64,000 bases of DNA from Saccharofermentans sp. (lineage in GTDB: Bacteria; Bacillota; Clostridia; Saccharofermentanales; Saccharofermentanaceae). The notes beneath the pieces are model-generated. The model saw nothing but the letters and a program-made list of their open reading frames with translations, had not been told where the DNA came from and did no database searches. The position numbers and the translations under genes are program-made. Location: positions 460,246 to 524,245 of the forward strand of contig JAEFAZ010000001.1 in assembly GCA_016292135.1 (NCBI GenBank), written 5' to 3'. The stretch's first letter is position 1; every line of letters starts with the position of its first letter. This document shows, one piece after another, positions 35,194 through 43,428 of this stretch.

Positions 35194-36567
35194 ATGTCTC
35201 GCAGAACAGATATGGATATGACTGTCGGCAAGCCCCTGTCGATCATCCTAAAGTTTACCTGGCCCCTTTTTCTGGGCAACATAATACAGCAGCTCTACAA
35301 CATCGTCGACACGATCATCGTCGGCCGCTTTGTCGGCGACAGGGCTCTTGCAGCCGTAGGTTCCACCGGAACGCTCATGTTCCTCTTCATAGGCGTTGCC
35401 AACGGTATGGTAACAGGCTTCTCGGTACTAACGAGCCAGAGATACGGAGCCAAGGAAGAAGAAGGCGTCAAGAAGACTTTTACCAACGGCATATATCTTT
35501 GCATATTACTTGCAACGATCCAGACCCTGTTCAGCATCTTCTTCCTCAAACACCTTCTTATATGGATGAATACTCCCGATACCATCTTCGATTATGCTTA
35601 TGCTTATATTTCCACGATAACCCTCGGCATCACGGCAACTGTTTTCAACAACTATTTTGCATCCCTCTTAAGGGCTATCGGAAACAGCAAGATGCCCCTG
35701 TTCTTCCTGATGATGTCCGCAGGCATCAACATTGTCCTTGATCTGGTGTTCATAATCGTTTTCGGCTGGGAAACATTCGGTGCAGCCATAGCTACGGTCA
35801 TTTCCCAGGCTTGTTCCGCGGTCGCCGGAGCCTGCTACTGTGTTTTCAGAGTGCCTGTTTTAAGACCTTCGTTAAGGCACTGGAAGATACATTGGACTAC
35901 TGCAAGAAAGCAGTTTATCTTAGGTCTTCCCATGGCTCTTGTAAACGGCATTACCGCTTCCGGTACGGTCATCATGCAGAGTGCCATCAACCTGTTCGGT
36001 GCAGTCGCGGTAACCGCGATAACCGCAGCCAACAAATTTTCGAGCATCATCAACATGGGAATGTTCTCCATCGGACAGACGATGCCTGCTTATGTAGGCC
36101 AAAATACCGGGGCCCGCAAGATGGACCGCATAAAAGACGGAATAAAGGCAGCAATGAAGATATTCTCCGTTTATTCAGTTGCAGCTGCAGTTCTTGTCAT
36201 ATGCCTTACGCCTACCGTCATGCAGATCTTCTTCCCGACCGGAACGGATATATCGGTATATATTCCCTATGCCATGATCTATATAGTTGAAAGCGCAGTC
36301 TGCTATATCGCTCTTGCCATGATCTTTATCTTCAGGAGTTCCATGCAGGGTGCGGGCTTTGCTTTTATGGCAATGTCCGTCGGAATCGCAGAATTCTTCG
36401 TAAGGCTCATCTGCTCATCTTTGTCAAAGGTCTTCAACAACTACTATCTGGCAGTTGGCTGTGACCCCATTGCATGGGTCGCAGGCGGCCTGCTTGGCAT
36501 GATACTTGCCAACATCGTCTTCCGCAAGCTCGCTCGTTCATGGAGAGAAGAGACTCAAAGCCTGTAA
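35194..36567 (+). CDS. MATE family efflux transporter
   Basis: 457 residues with about 12 membrane helices in two related halves, starting with the typical FTWPLFLGNIIQQLYNIVDTIIVGRFVG segment near residue 22. MATE proteins export cationic compounds and drugs using a Na+ or H+ gradient. The preceding AGGAGG is strong. The substrate cannot be inferred. The gene is divergent from the ABC-F gene and 60 bases upstream of the DHH gene, which has its own promoter. Confidence 0.9.
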   Translation: MSRRTDMDMTVGKPLSIILKFTWPLFLGNIIQQLYNIVDTIIVGRFVGDRALAAVGSTGTLMFLFIGVANGMVTGFSVLTSQRYGAKEEEGVKKTFTNGIYLCILLATIQTLFSIFFLKHLLIWMNTPDTIFDYAYAYISTITLGITATVFNNYFASLLRAIGNSKMPLFFLMMSAGINIVLDLVFIIVFGWETFGAAIATVISQACSAVAGACYCVFRVPVLRPSLRHWKIHWTTARKQFILGLPMALVNGITASGTVIMQSAINLFGAVAVTAITAANKFSSIINMGMFSIGQTMPAYVGQNTGARKMDRIKDGIKAAMKIFSVYSVAAAVLVICLTPTVMQIFFPTGTDISVYIPYAMIYIVESAVCYIALAMIFIFRSSMQGAGFAFMAMSVGIAEFFVRLICSSLSKVFNNYYLAVGCDPIAWVAGGLLGMILANIVFRKLARSWREETQSL

Positions 36568-36597
36568 TTGCAAAAACTCTCAGTAATGTATTATAAT
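36568..36597 (+). promoter_or_regulatory. Promoter of the DHH phosphoesterase gene
   Basis: TTGCAA (36568-36573) and a perfect TATAAT (36592-36597), 18 bases apart, directly after the MATE stop codon. Confidence 0.6.
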
Positions 36598-36627
36598 AAT
36601 TGGAATTTTTGCAAAGGAAATTAAATT

Positions 36628-38124
36628 ATGCGACTTTCAGATCTGCTCAAATTTGACGATATCGTTATCCAGTGTCACGACAACCCGGATGCCGATGCTC
36701 TTGCATCAGGCTTTGCCCTTTACTGCTATTTTGAGAAGGAAGGCAAAACGCCCCAGTTTATCTACCGAGGAAATAATCACATCGTCAAGAGCAATCTGAC
36801 CATAATGGTCGAAGACATCAATATACCTGTATCCTACGAGCCTGATTTCGACCGTGAGCCTGAACTGCTCGTTACTTGTGACTGCCAGTATGGCCAGAAG
36901 AATGTTACTTTTACTCCTGCAAAGAACGTAGCGATAATCGACCACCACCAGGTAACGGTCGACCTTCCCGAACTTTCGGAAGTAAGAAGCAGCATCGGTT
37001 CCTGCTCGACAGTCATCTGGGACATGTTAAGACAGGAAGGATTCAACGTCACAGAAAACAAGAACCTCTCCACCGCCCTTTATTACGGACTTTATACTGA
37101 CTCCAACAGATTGAGCGAATTGTTCCATCCTCTGGACCGCGATATGCTCGATTCCCTGATCGTCAATAAGAGCCTTGTAACCAAGATGAGCAACGCAAAC
37201 ATCTCTCTCGAAGAACTTGAGATTACGGGCGAAGCTATTCTCAACTACGAGTACCACGAGGAAAGACGTTATCTTATCTTAAGATCCAAGCCCTGTGATC
37301 CCAACATCCTCGGTCTTATAAGCGATTTTATCATAGAGACGGCAGGCGTTGATGTATGTCTGGCATACTATGTCAGCCCCTCAGAGATCAAACTGTCCGT
37401 AAGGTCATGCACAAGAGAAGTCCACGCTAATGAACTGGCCAAATTCATTGCTGACGGCATAGGCGGAGGCGGCGGTCACATTACCAAGGCCGGCGCTACG
37501 ATCATGCCTGAGCTCCTTACGGAAGATGCAGACACCATGGTCAATTTGAGGGTCCGTAACTACTACGATAAGTACGAAGTACTCTATGCCGATAAGATTA
37601 CACTCGACATGGAAGGAATGCAGGCATACGAGAAACGCGACCAGAAATTGGGTGTCGTAAAACTTGCTGACGTCTTCCCTGTCGGAACACAGGTCGAAGT
37701 AAGAACCCTGGAAGGTGATGCCAACTTCACGATCAACGACGAGCAATACCTCCTCATAGGTATCGAAGGCGAGATCTGGCCGATAACAGCCGAAAAGCTC
37801 CACAACAGTTACCAGATGACAGGATTCAACTATCTGGGCAAATACGAATACGAACCGGAGATCAAGGATCTTGCTACAAATGAGGTCAAGAAGGTCTCCC
37901 CTTATGCAATGACGGTCATAAGCCCTCCGGGATCCGCAAGGATATTCGCAAAGCCTTTGGACCACCCCATCAAGCTCTTCACCGTGTGGAACGATGAGAA
38001 ATACTATTCAGGCGATGTAGGCGATTATATTGCTGTAAGAGAAGACGACGAGCATGATATATATGTCATCGCGGGAAGGCTTTTCGACAAGCTCTATAAG
38101 CCTTCAGGTCCTTCTATCGGATAA
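36628..38124 (+). CDS. DHH-family phosphoesterase with two extra C-terminal modules
   Basis: 498 residues. DHH domain (about 1-170): HDNPDADALASG (residues 17-28), a central Asp in VTCDCQ, and IDHHQ. DHHA1 domain (about 200-320): GGGGGHITKAGA. These are the metal and substrate motifs of NrnA/GdpP-type phosphodiesterases, which degrade oligonucleotides, pAp or cyclic di-AMP products. After residue 330 there are about 165 extra residues with two segments (about 345-395 and 430-492) that look like PGDYG-type modules: a T-L-E-G-D-style strand, a (D/E)-x-Y-(L/I) turn, then a strand before an F/L-x-x-(S/L)-Y end. I know of no described DHH protein with this tail. cdaA lies 3.6 kb away, so a role in c-di-AMP or pApA turnover is possible, but that is inference. 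Confidence 0.85.
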   Translation: MRLSDLLKFDDIVIQCHDNPDADALASGFALYCYFEKEGKTPQFIYRGNNHIVKSNLTIMVEDINIPVSYEPDFDREPELLVTCDCQYGQKNVTFTPAKNVAIIDHHQVTVDLPELSEVRSSIGSCSTVIWDMLRQEGFNVTENKNLSTALYYGLYTDSNRLSELFHPLDRDMLDSLIVNKSLVTKMSNANISLEELEITGEAILNYEYHEERRYLILRSKPCDPNILGLISDFIIETAGVDVCLAYYVSPSEIKLSVRSCTREVHANELAKFIADGIGGGGGHITKAGATIMPELLTEDADTMVNLRVRNYYDKYEVLYADKITLDMEGMQAYEKRDQKLGVVKLADVFPVGTQVEVRTLEGDANFTINDEQYLLIGIEGEIWPITAEKLHNSYQMTGFNYLGKYEYEPEIKDLATNEVKKVSPYAMTVISPPGSARIFAKPLDHPIKLFTVWNDEKYYSGDVGDYIAVREDDEHDIYVIAGRLFDKLYKPSGPSIG

Positions 38125-41100
38125 TATCATTTAATCCGTACTCTGCTCTCAACACTTCAGGAACAGGCTCATCTTCAAGGATCTTATCGGCTTTATCGAT
38201 CAGATCCTGCAAAGTGTAGTGTTTATAATATCCGATATTCAACTCAGTGCTCCTTACGTATGAAAAGGTATAGAACCTGTCCAATGACTTACAGCGGCCC
38301 AGTGCACAGTTGATATATGTAAGTTCTTTCCAGCTGTTAAGGTCAACAATATCGATAACATAACCCATGGATACATAAATGAGGCCGGCCTTTTCATCAA
38401 CTTCAAAACGGGCATCAGGTGTTTGATCTGAATAATAACTTATCCTCGAGGAAGCGATAATATCACCGGTCGTTATGTCATACCTGCTGAGAACACCGTC
38501 GCTGTAGCTGACTAAGAGCAGATCCTTCCCGGTCCCGGGATCTTTTACGACAGAAAGGCCTGCCGGGATCTTTCCTTCACAGGAGATCGAAAGATGGATC
38601 TTTCCGTCTGTGCTGACATATACGATCTTGTTCTTGTCAGACATTATCAATTGAGATCTTTCCTTATCGATGCAGACCAGATCCGTATATTCCCAATCTT
38701 CGGGCAGGGATACGCTGACAAGAGAGCCTGTCTTAAGATCCACTATCCTGTCTTTCTCTTTTTTGCCGGGCAGATAGACCGCATTAAGGTCTTTACAATA
38801 GATGGCAGAATCGAACGAATTATGATCTTCGATGTCATTTAACTCATATTTTTCTGTCTTGCCGCCTGCGACATCATAAAGACAGCAAAGATGCTGATCA
38901 AAAGTATTTACCAGATACGCGATCTTACCGTCAGAATAAGATCCCTCCGATACTCCATATTCATATTCTCCGCTGATAAACTCTTCTTCAGGATCGCCGG
39001 ATCTGATCGGGACCGTGATAAAATGCAGGCCTTTGGAGCGTCTTAGCAGATAGACATTTTCCCCGTCAGCGAAAAGGATCTTATATTCATACGCAGAGTA
39101 TTGATCGTCACAAAGTTTGACTTCTCTTATCAGACTGTTATCGGCAGTATCTATCAAAGCAAGAACCGGCAGGTCTTCCTTTGCCGAAATGAAAGCGACT
39201 ACGTTATCCGCGACAAGACGGTTTGAGAGCGAGGTGGTCACAAAGTCTTCGACCTGCTGCCAATCCTCATCACGGACATAGGTCGTAAAATAGCTGATAT
39301 CCCTTCCGTTCTGCTTGACAAGATAGATACCCTTGTTAACGGCAACTTTCCTTAAGTTGCGGGGCAGGCAGTAATACAAGCTGAGCGCCTTGTTTCCTGA
39401 ACTTACAGACGGATTCGTGTAAGCGCCGTCCTTTGTAAACATCATCGGAATGCCGTCACCGTCCCTGTCATTGGCCTCGATGATGGTCTCGTTCGTATCC
39501 CAGTCATAAACGAGCTCTCCGCTGTTAATATCGTAAGCGCAGCACTTGTTTCCGGCATACGCTGCCACCATATCCTGTGCCTCGAGCATGACAAGACCGA
39601 TACTTTCATACACTCCTACACATACCTGTTCTTTGCTCCAGACTTCTTTCAACGTGGAAGCATCATAACATTTGACAAATACGGAATAAGGAGACAAATG
39701 GGTTTTATCGTTCAGCTTTGTGGATCCTTCAGCCCCCAGAGATATCTTGTGTTCTACTGTGATGATGCGGTCTTCACCGTTCCATTCGATATCGTCGACA
39801 GAAAGTTCTGAAGCGTCTCTCAGGACCTTCTTGCCGGACTTGAGATCATATGTCCCGACATAGTAATCATAGATCCCCGCATAGGCCTTGAAAGCGATCT
39901 TTGTCTTATCGGGTGACATCTTGAGCTCATCATATGAAAGGTTCTTATCTTCTTCTTCCAGTGTAATGTCTATATCATATTTACCGGAGATCTCACCTGT
40001 CTTGATATCGATCTTCCAGAGTTCATTCTTCTTAAGACTGACATAGATATATCCTTCTTCTCCGGGCACCGGATCATCATTAGTTAACGGGGTATCACTT
40101 TCGATCTTCCAGATCTCTTTGCCGTCAGCGGCATCAAATGCCCTGATGGTCTTAATGCTGCAAACGATAAGGGCATCATTGACGGGAAATGAAACTTTCC
40201 TGGAAGAATGCTCAGGATCTTTGAAATCAATTATCTTTGAATGATCTTCCGTATTCCATAAAGATACAGTCTCGTCACTGGACAAAACCGCAAGACGGCT
40301 TCCGTCTTCATTAAGGACAAAATCCTTTACCTGATTGTTAAACGAGTAGTTCCAGGTATGGTTTATATTAAGGCCGTCCAATCCCTGGTATGCCAAAACA
40401 GCATCCGACAAGGCATGGAAGGCTTCCGGAGTTACGGGATAATCTGCGTTACCGTTTTTCGGGATCGCCTCACGTGCAAGAAAGAGGGCACTTATACGGT
40501 CCTTATCGTCAAGGAGTTTATCGGCAGTGTTTGCAAGAGAGACAGATCTGTTCTCAAGAGCCTGCCTTAAAGCGGCATCTACTTTCTTCTTGCTGTAGAA
40601 CATGTAGCCGCCAAAAGCTATCGCAGCTGCGATGAGCAGACTGCCTATGGCAAGAGCACGCTTCATCCTGTATGCGCGCTGACGTCTTACGAGCTCATCG
40701 TAAGAACAGCCGATGATAGTGGCGGCAAGCCTCGGCAGTTCCTCGTTCTTAGCTTTGTTCAAGGGCATCCTGTAATCACAGGACAAAGGTTCCGTAGGAG
40801 CGTCAACTTCGTAGAATTGACCGTCGTCACCTGCGATCTTGCGCACATCGTGTTTAAGCTCATCAGGGATGACCTCAACGGGTTCGCCGCCGGCGATAAC
40901 GGTAAGGATCTGCTTCTTTGTATGGTTGCGCAGGAAATACTCGATCTCCCTGTTGACCCAGATCGACTGCTTGGTGTTGGGAGAACATATGACTATAAGA
41001 TAGTCGGACTTTTCGAGCGCATTGGCGATCGTATCGGAAAGATCGCTCGTATTTGCAAGTTCGCTCTTATCACGGAAGATCCTGGAGATCCTCTTCTTCC

Positions 41101-41224
41101 CCGTGCTCTTCCTGATCTTGTGCGGTATATAGAAGAATTCCAGATTGCGCTGAACATGCTCAGCGATCCTGGAATCCAAAGCCGCATGCTTGTATGAGAT
41201 AAACGCGTCGTAATGATCTATCAT
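38114..41224 (-). CDS. TIR-domain membrane protein with C-terminal beta-propeller
   Basis: 1036 residues. TIR domain at 1-150: DAFISYKHA, the FRDKSEL box, and SDYLIVICSPN followed by SIWVNREIEYF, whose Glu93 sits where TIR NADases carry their catalytic glutamate. A membrane helix follows at about 188-210, then a short helical region (about 215-275) and a long repeat-rich region (about 290-1000) with WD40/PQQ-like blades (SDETVSLWNTEDHSKI, AADGKEIWKIES, DINSGELVYDWD). The propeller would lie on the opposite side of the membrane from the TIR domain. Proteins of this layout are widespread in Clostridia and uncharacterised. Options are stress sensing with NAD cleavage, or anti-phage defence. It overlaps the DHH gene by 11 bases in convergent orientation. 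Confidence 0.85.
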   Translation of the reverse strand: MIDHYDAFISYKHAALDSRIAEHVQRNLEFFYIPHKIRKSTGKKRISRIFRDKSELANTSDLSDTIANALEKSDYLIVICSPNTKQSIWVNREIEYFLRNHTKKQILTVIAGGEPVEVIPDELKHDVRKIAGDDGQFYEVDAPTEPLSCDYRMPLNKAKNEELPRLAATIIGCSYDELVRRQRAYRMKRALAIGSLLIAAAIAFGGYMFYSKKKVDAALRQALENRSVSLANTADKLLDDKDRISALFLAREAIPKNGNADYPVTPEAFHALSDAVLAYQGLDGLNINHTWNYSFNNQVKDFVLNEDGSRLAVLSSDETVSLWNTEDHSKIIDFKDPEHSSRKVSFPVNDALIVCSIKTIRAFDAADGKEIWKIESDTPLTNDDPVPGEEGYIYVSLKKNELWKIDIKTGEISGKYDIDITLEEEDKNLSYDELKMSPDKTKIAFKAYAGIYDYYVGTYDLKSGKKVLRDASELSVDDIEWNGEDRIITVEHKISLGAEGSTKLNDKTHLSPYSVFVKCYDASTLKEVWSKEQVCVGVYESIGLVMLEAQDMVAAYAGNKCCAYDINSGELVYDWDTNETIIEANDRDGDGIPMMFTKDGAYTNPSVSSGNKALSLYYCLPRNLRKVAVNKGIYLVKQNGRDISYFTTYVRDEDWQQVEDFVTTSLSNRLVADNVVAFISAKEDLPVLALIDTADNSLIREVKLCDDQYSAYEYKILFADGENVYLLRRSKGLHFITVPIRSGDPEEEFISGEYEYGVSEGSYSDGKIAYLVNTFDQHLCCLYDVAGGKTEKYELNDIEDHNSFDSAIYCKDLNAVYLPGKKEKDRIVDLKTGSLVSVSLPEDWEYTDLVCIDKERSQLIMSDKNKIVYVSTDGKIHLSISCEGKIPAGLSVVKDPGTGKDLLLVSYSDGVLSRYDITTGDIIASSRISYYSDQTPDARFEVDEKAGLIYVSMGYVIDIVDLNSWKELTYINCALGRCKSLDRFYTFSYVRSTELNIGYYKHYTLQDLIDKADKILEDEPVPEVLRAEYGLNDIIR

Positions 41225-41254
41225 ATCGTGGTCCCTTTGTCCTTTATCCCATTC

Positions 41255-41263
41255 ATTATATCA
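41255..41263 (-). promoter_or_regulatory. Extended -10 promoter of the TIR/propeller gene
   Basis: TGA-TATAAT on the minus strand, about 30 bases before the ATG at 41224. No good -35 is seen. Confidence 0.5.
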
Positions 41264-41289
41264 AAGAACGGGCATATGTTACCGTCTAA

Positions 41290-41322
41290 AAAACAAGGGA
41301 CCGTTTCTCAAGAAACAGTCCC
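41290..41322 (-). terminator. Terminator of tRNA-Ala
   Basis: An 11-12-bp imperfect stem (about 297-308 with 312-322 after 41000) is followed on the minus strand by TTGTTTTTT. Confidence 0.8.
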
Positions 41323-41332
41323 CCAACATATC

Positions 41333-41408
41333 TGGTGGAGCATACGGGGTTCGAACCCGTGACCTCTACACTGCCAGTGTAACGCGCTCCCAGCTGCGCT
41401 AATGCCCC
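41333..41408 (-). tRNA. tRNA-Ala (anticodon GGC)
   Basis: 76 bases with encoded CCA. The acceptor GGGGCAT pairs with ATGCTCC with one G-U pair. The anticodon arm TTACA/TGTAG has loop CTGGCAG, anticodon GGC. The T loop is TTCGAAC. Confidence 0.95.
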
Positions 41409-41457
41409 AAAGCAAAGAGATTATAGCATTTATCCGGCGGCTTTTACAAGTCCAATG

Positions 41458-43413
41458 CTATCCGATGTAGAAAAAGGCCCAGAAATAGAAGAGCACGAAT
41501 GCATAGAGTATCCAGAGCCTGCCGACGGCAACTGTCCTGTCGACTTCAGTATATTCAACCGTTTTCCTGTTGCGGATGAACTTATATGCCATATAGATGA
41601 TGACGGCGGCAAGACAGGTCCTTAACAAAATGTATGACAAGGAAGTGATGTTATTCAATATCTCGCCTATCTCGGGTGCATCGCAGTATTCTCCGGACAG
41701 GAAGAGCACTCCGTAGTTGATCATGTTCGTCGACTTTCCAAGGCAGCTTGCCGTCAGAACATAAAGGAATTCCAGAGCGATATCGAAGATCATGATCCTT
41801 CTGTCTTTAACCATGGGCAGGAGGAAAGCCGTTGCGAGCACCAGAGGAATCATCCACTGTATGTGCCATGTTACGAAGATAACGAAGGCTCCATATACTG
41901 TAAAGACCGCGAGCATAGACTCGTAAAGGAGGTTCTTCTTATCATTTACATCCGTTTTATGCATATAACAGAATATGCATATCAGGGCAAAGGCCAATAC
42001 GAAGACAGCAAAGCTGTCGCCGAGCCTTACTTCAGCGATCCTGCTTACATAAGAATAGTCTTCCTCGATAATGGCGGTAATCGCCCTGTGTCCCTGACTC
42101 CCCTCGAAGACGATCTTCGAAAATGCAGGAGCAGCAAGTACGATAATGCAGTTGATGAGGATGTCCTTTATCTTTTTGTTCGCAAGAAGGATAAGCGGTA
42201 TAAAGATCATTATAGGCAATGTCTTCATCGCGACTGCAAGTGACATGATGAGTGAGAATCTCTTGTACTGACCCCTGTAATAGAAAGGCAGAGCCAGTAT
42301 GATAACGATCATGTACATTATGTCTATCTGACCGTACAAGACGGACATATAGAGCAGCATCGGCGACGATATGAAGAGGAGTTTGACTGCACGTGAGTAT
42401 TCCTCATCCGCACCGCATGCCTTAAGGATCTTATCCAGCGCCTTCCAGGCAACGAAGATAAGTATCGCCATTACTACAGTAAGATAGACTGCTGAGATAA
42501 ATCCCTGCATGGATGCGCCGTCGTAATCCCCGTTCATAAAGAACGTGAGCGGCAGCATCAGGATCGCCGTGAAGAATATCTGGAAGAAATTGTATTCGTA
42601 GGCAAAGAGCATCTTATTGCTCTGGTACTGCAGTTCGCTCGTATAGGAGTAGCCGTAATAATCCCTGATGTTTCCGGCCTTGAACGAATCGATCATGCGG
42701 AAAGCGCTCTTGATTATCATGAACAGGTCATAATACTGGCTGATAAAGAATATCGAGAATACAAGGAGCACGCCGATGAAGGCCTTGTCGGATATGCCGC
42801 TGCTTCCGATCTTCTTATTGTCAAAACCGTAGACATACAACAGCAGCATTGCCGCGGCAACAAGGTAGACGCCGAGGAATACGATCTTGTCAGAAGCCCC
42901 CGCGCCCCTTCCGCTGATGGAGAAAGCCGGGACATCTCCGGTCTCGGACAGGACTATCTTCGGGAGGAAAGCCTCGTCTTCTTTTCCTGTGGAATCCACC
43001 GTAAACCTGAATGTATACTCTGTTCCCGGTACAACAGGAACATTGATCCTCATTTCCGTATCATAAGCTGAAGTGATGTCCTTGGAAGCAACTACACTGC
43101 CGTCAGCGCTTATAAGTTCAGCTTTCGCATTGATGCTGATAACGTTCGGGGAATCGTTCTCAAGGAAGACCGCAAGACCCGTCACCTTGTCAAAGGGCAT
43201 GTTGAAGGTCCTCTCATAGGAGTCGCCTGCTTTGACGGAAACCCTTTTCGAATCATCGGAATAATTGCTCTTTATCGTCCGGGAGAAGATGCGCATGTCA
43301 GGAAGGACAAAAACGAGCGCAAGATAGATGACCGCCAGTGCGGCTGCTGTGATAAGCAGTCTTATCAACCGCTTGTTATCCTTGATGTCCTTGCTTATAT
43401 TCTTCTCCCCCAT
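41458..43413 (-). CDS. GT-C-like integral membrane glycosyltransferase candidate
   Basis: 651 residues. A membrane helix (about 15-38) is followed by a soluble extracytoplasmic beta-rich domain (about 45-170), then about 11 more helices. The segment YRGQYKRFSLIMSLAVAMKTLPI, before a run of hydrophobic residues, resembles the region found in mannosyltransferase and other GT-C families that use lipid-linked sugars. No certain catalytic motif can be named. It ends a cluster with the kinase and the LtaS-like gene, so a role in wall or lipid glycopolymer synthesis is likely but inferred. A 15-base gap separates it from the kinase gene. Confidence 0.65.
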   Translation of the reverse strand: MGEKNISKDIKDNKRLIRLLITAAALAVIYLALVFVLPDMRIFSRTIKSNYSDDSKRVSVKAGDSYERTFNMPFDKVTGLAVFLENDSPNVISINAKAELISADGSVVASKDITSAYDTEMRINVPVVPGTEYTFRFTVDSTGKEDEAFLPKIVLSETGDVPAFSISGRGAGASDKIVFLGVYLVAAAMLLLYVYGFDNKKIGSSGISDKAFIGVLLVFSIFFISQYYDLFMIIKSAFRMIDSFKAGNIRDYYGYSYTSELQYQSNKMLFAYEYNFFQIFFTAILMLPLTFFMNGDYDGASMQGFISAVYLTVVMAILIFVAWKALDKILKACGADEEYSRAVKLLFISSPMLLYMSVLYGQIDIMYMIVIILALPFYYRGQYKRFSLIMSLAVAMKTLPIMIFIPLILLANKKIKDILINCIIVLAAPAFSKIVFEGSQGHRAITAIIEEDYSYVSRIAEVRLGDSFAVFVLAFALICIFCYMHKTDVNDKKNLLYESMLAVFTVYGAFVIFVTWHIQWMIPLVLATAFLLPMVKDRRIMIFDIALEFLYVLTASCLGKSTNMINYGVLFLSGEYCDAPEIGEILNNITSLSYILLRTCLAAVIIYMAYKFIRNRKTVEYTEVDRTVAVGRLWILYAFVLFYFWAFFYIG

Positions 43414-43428
43414 ATTTACCTTTTATCC

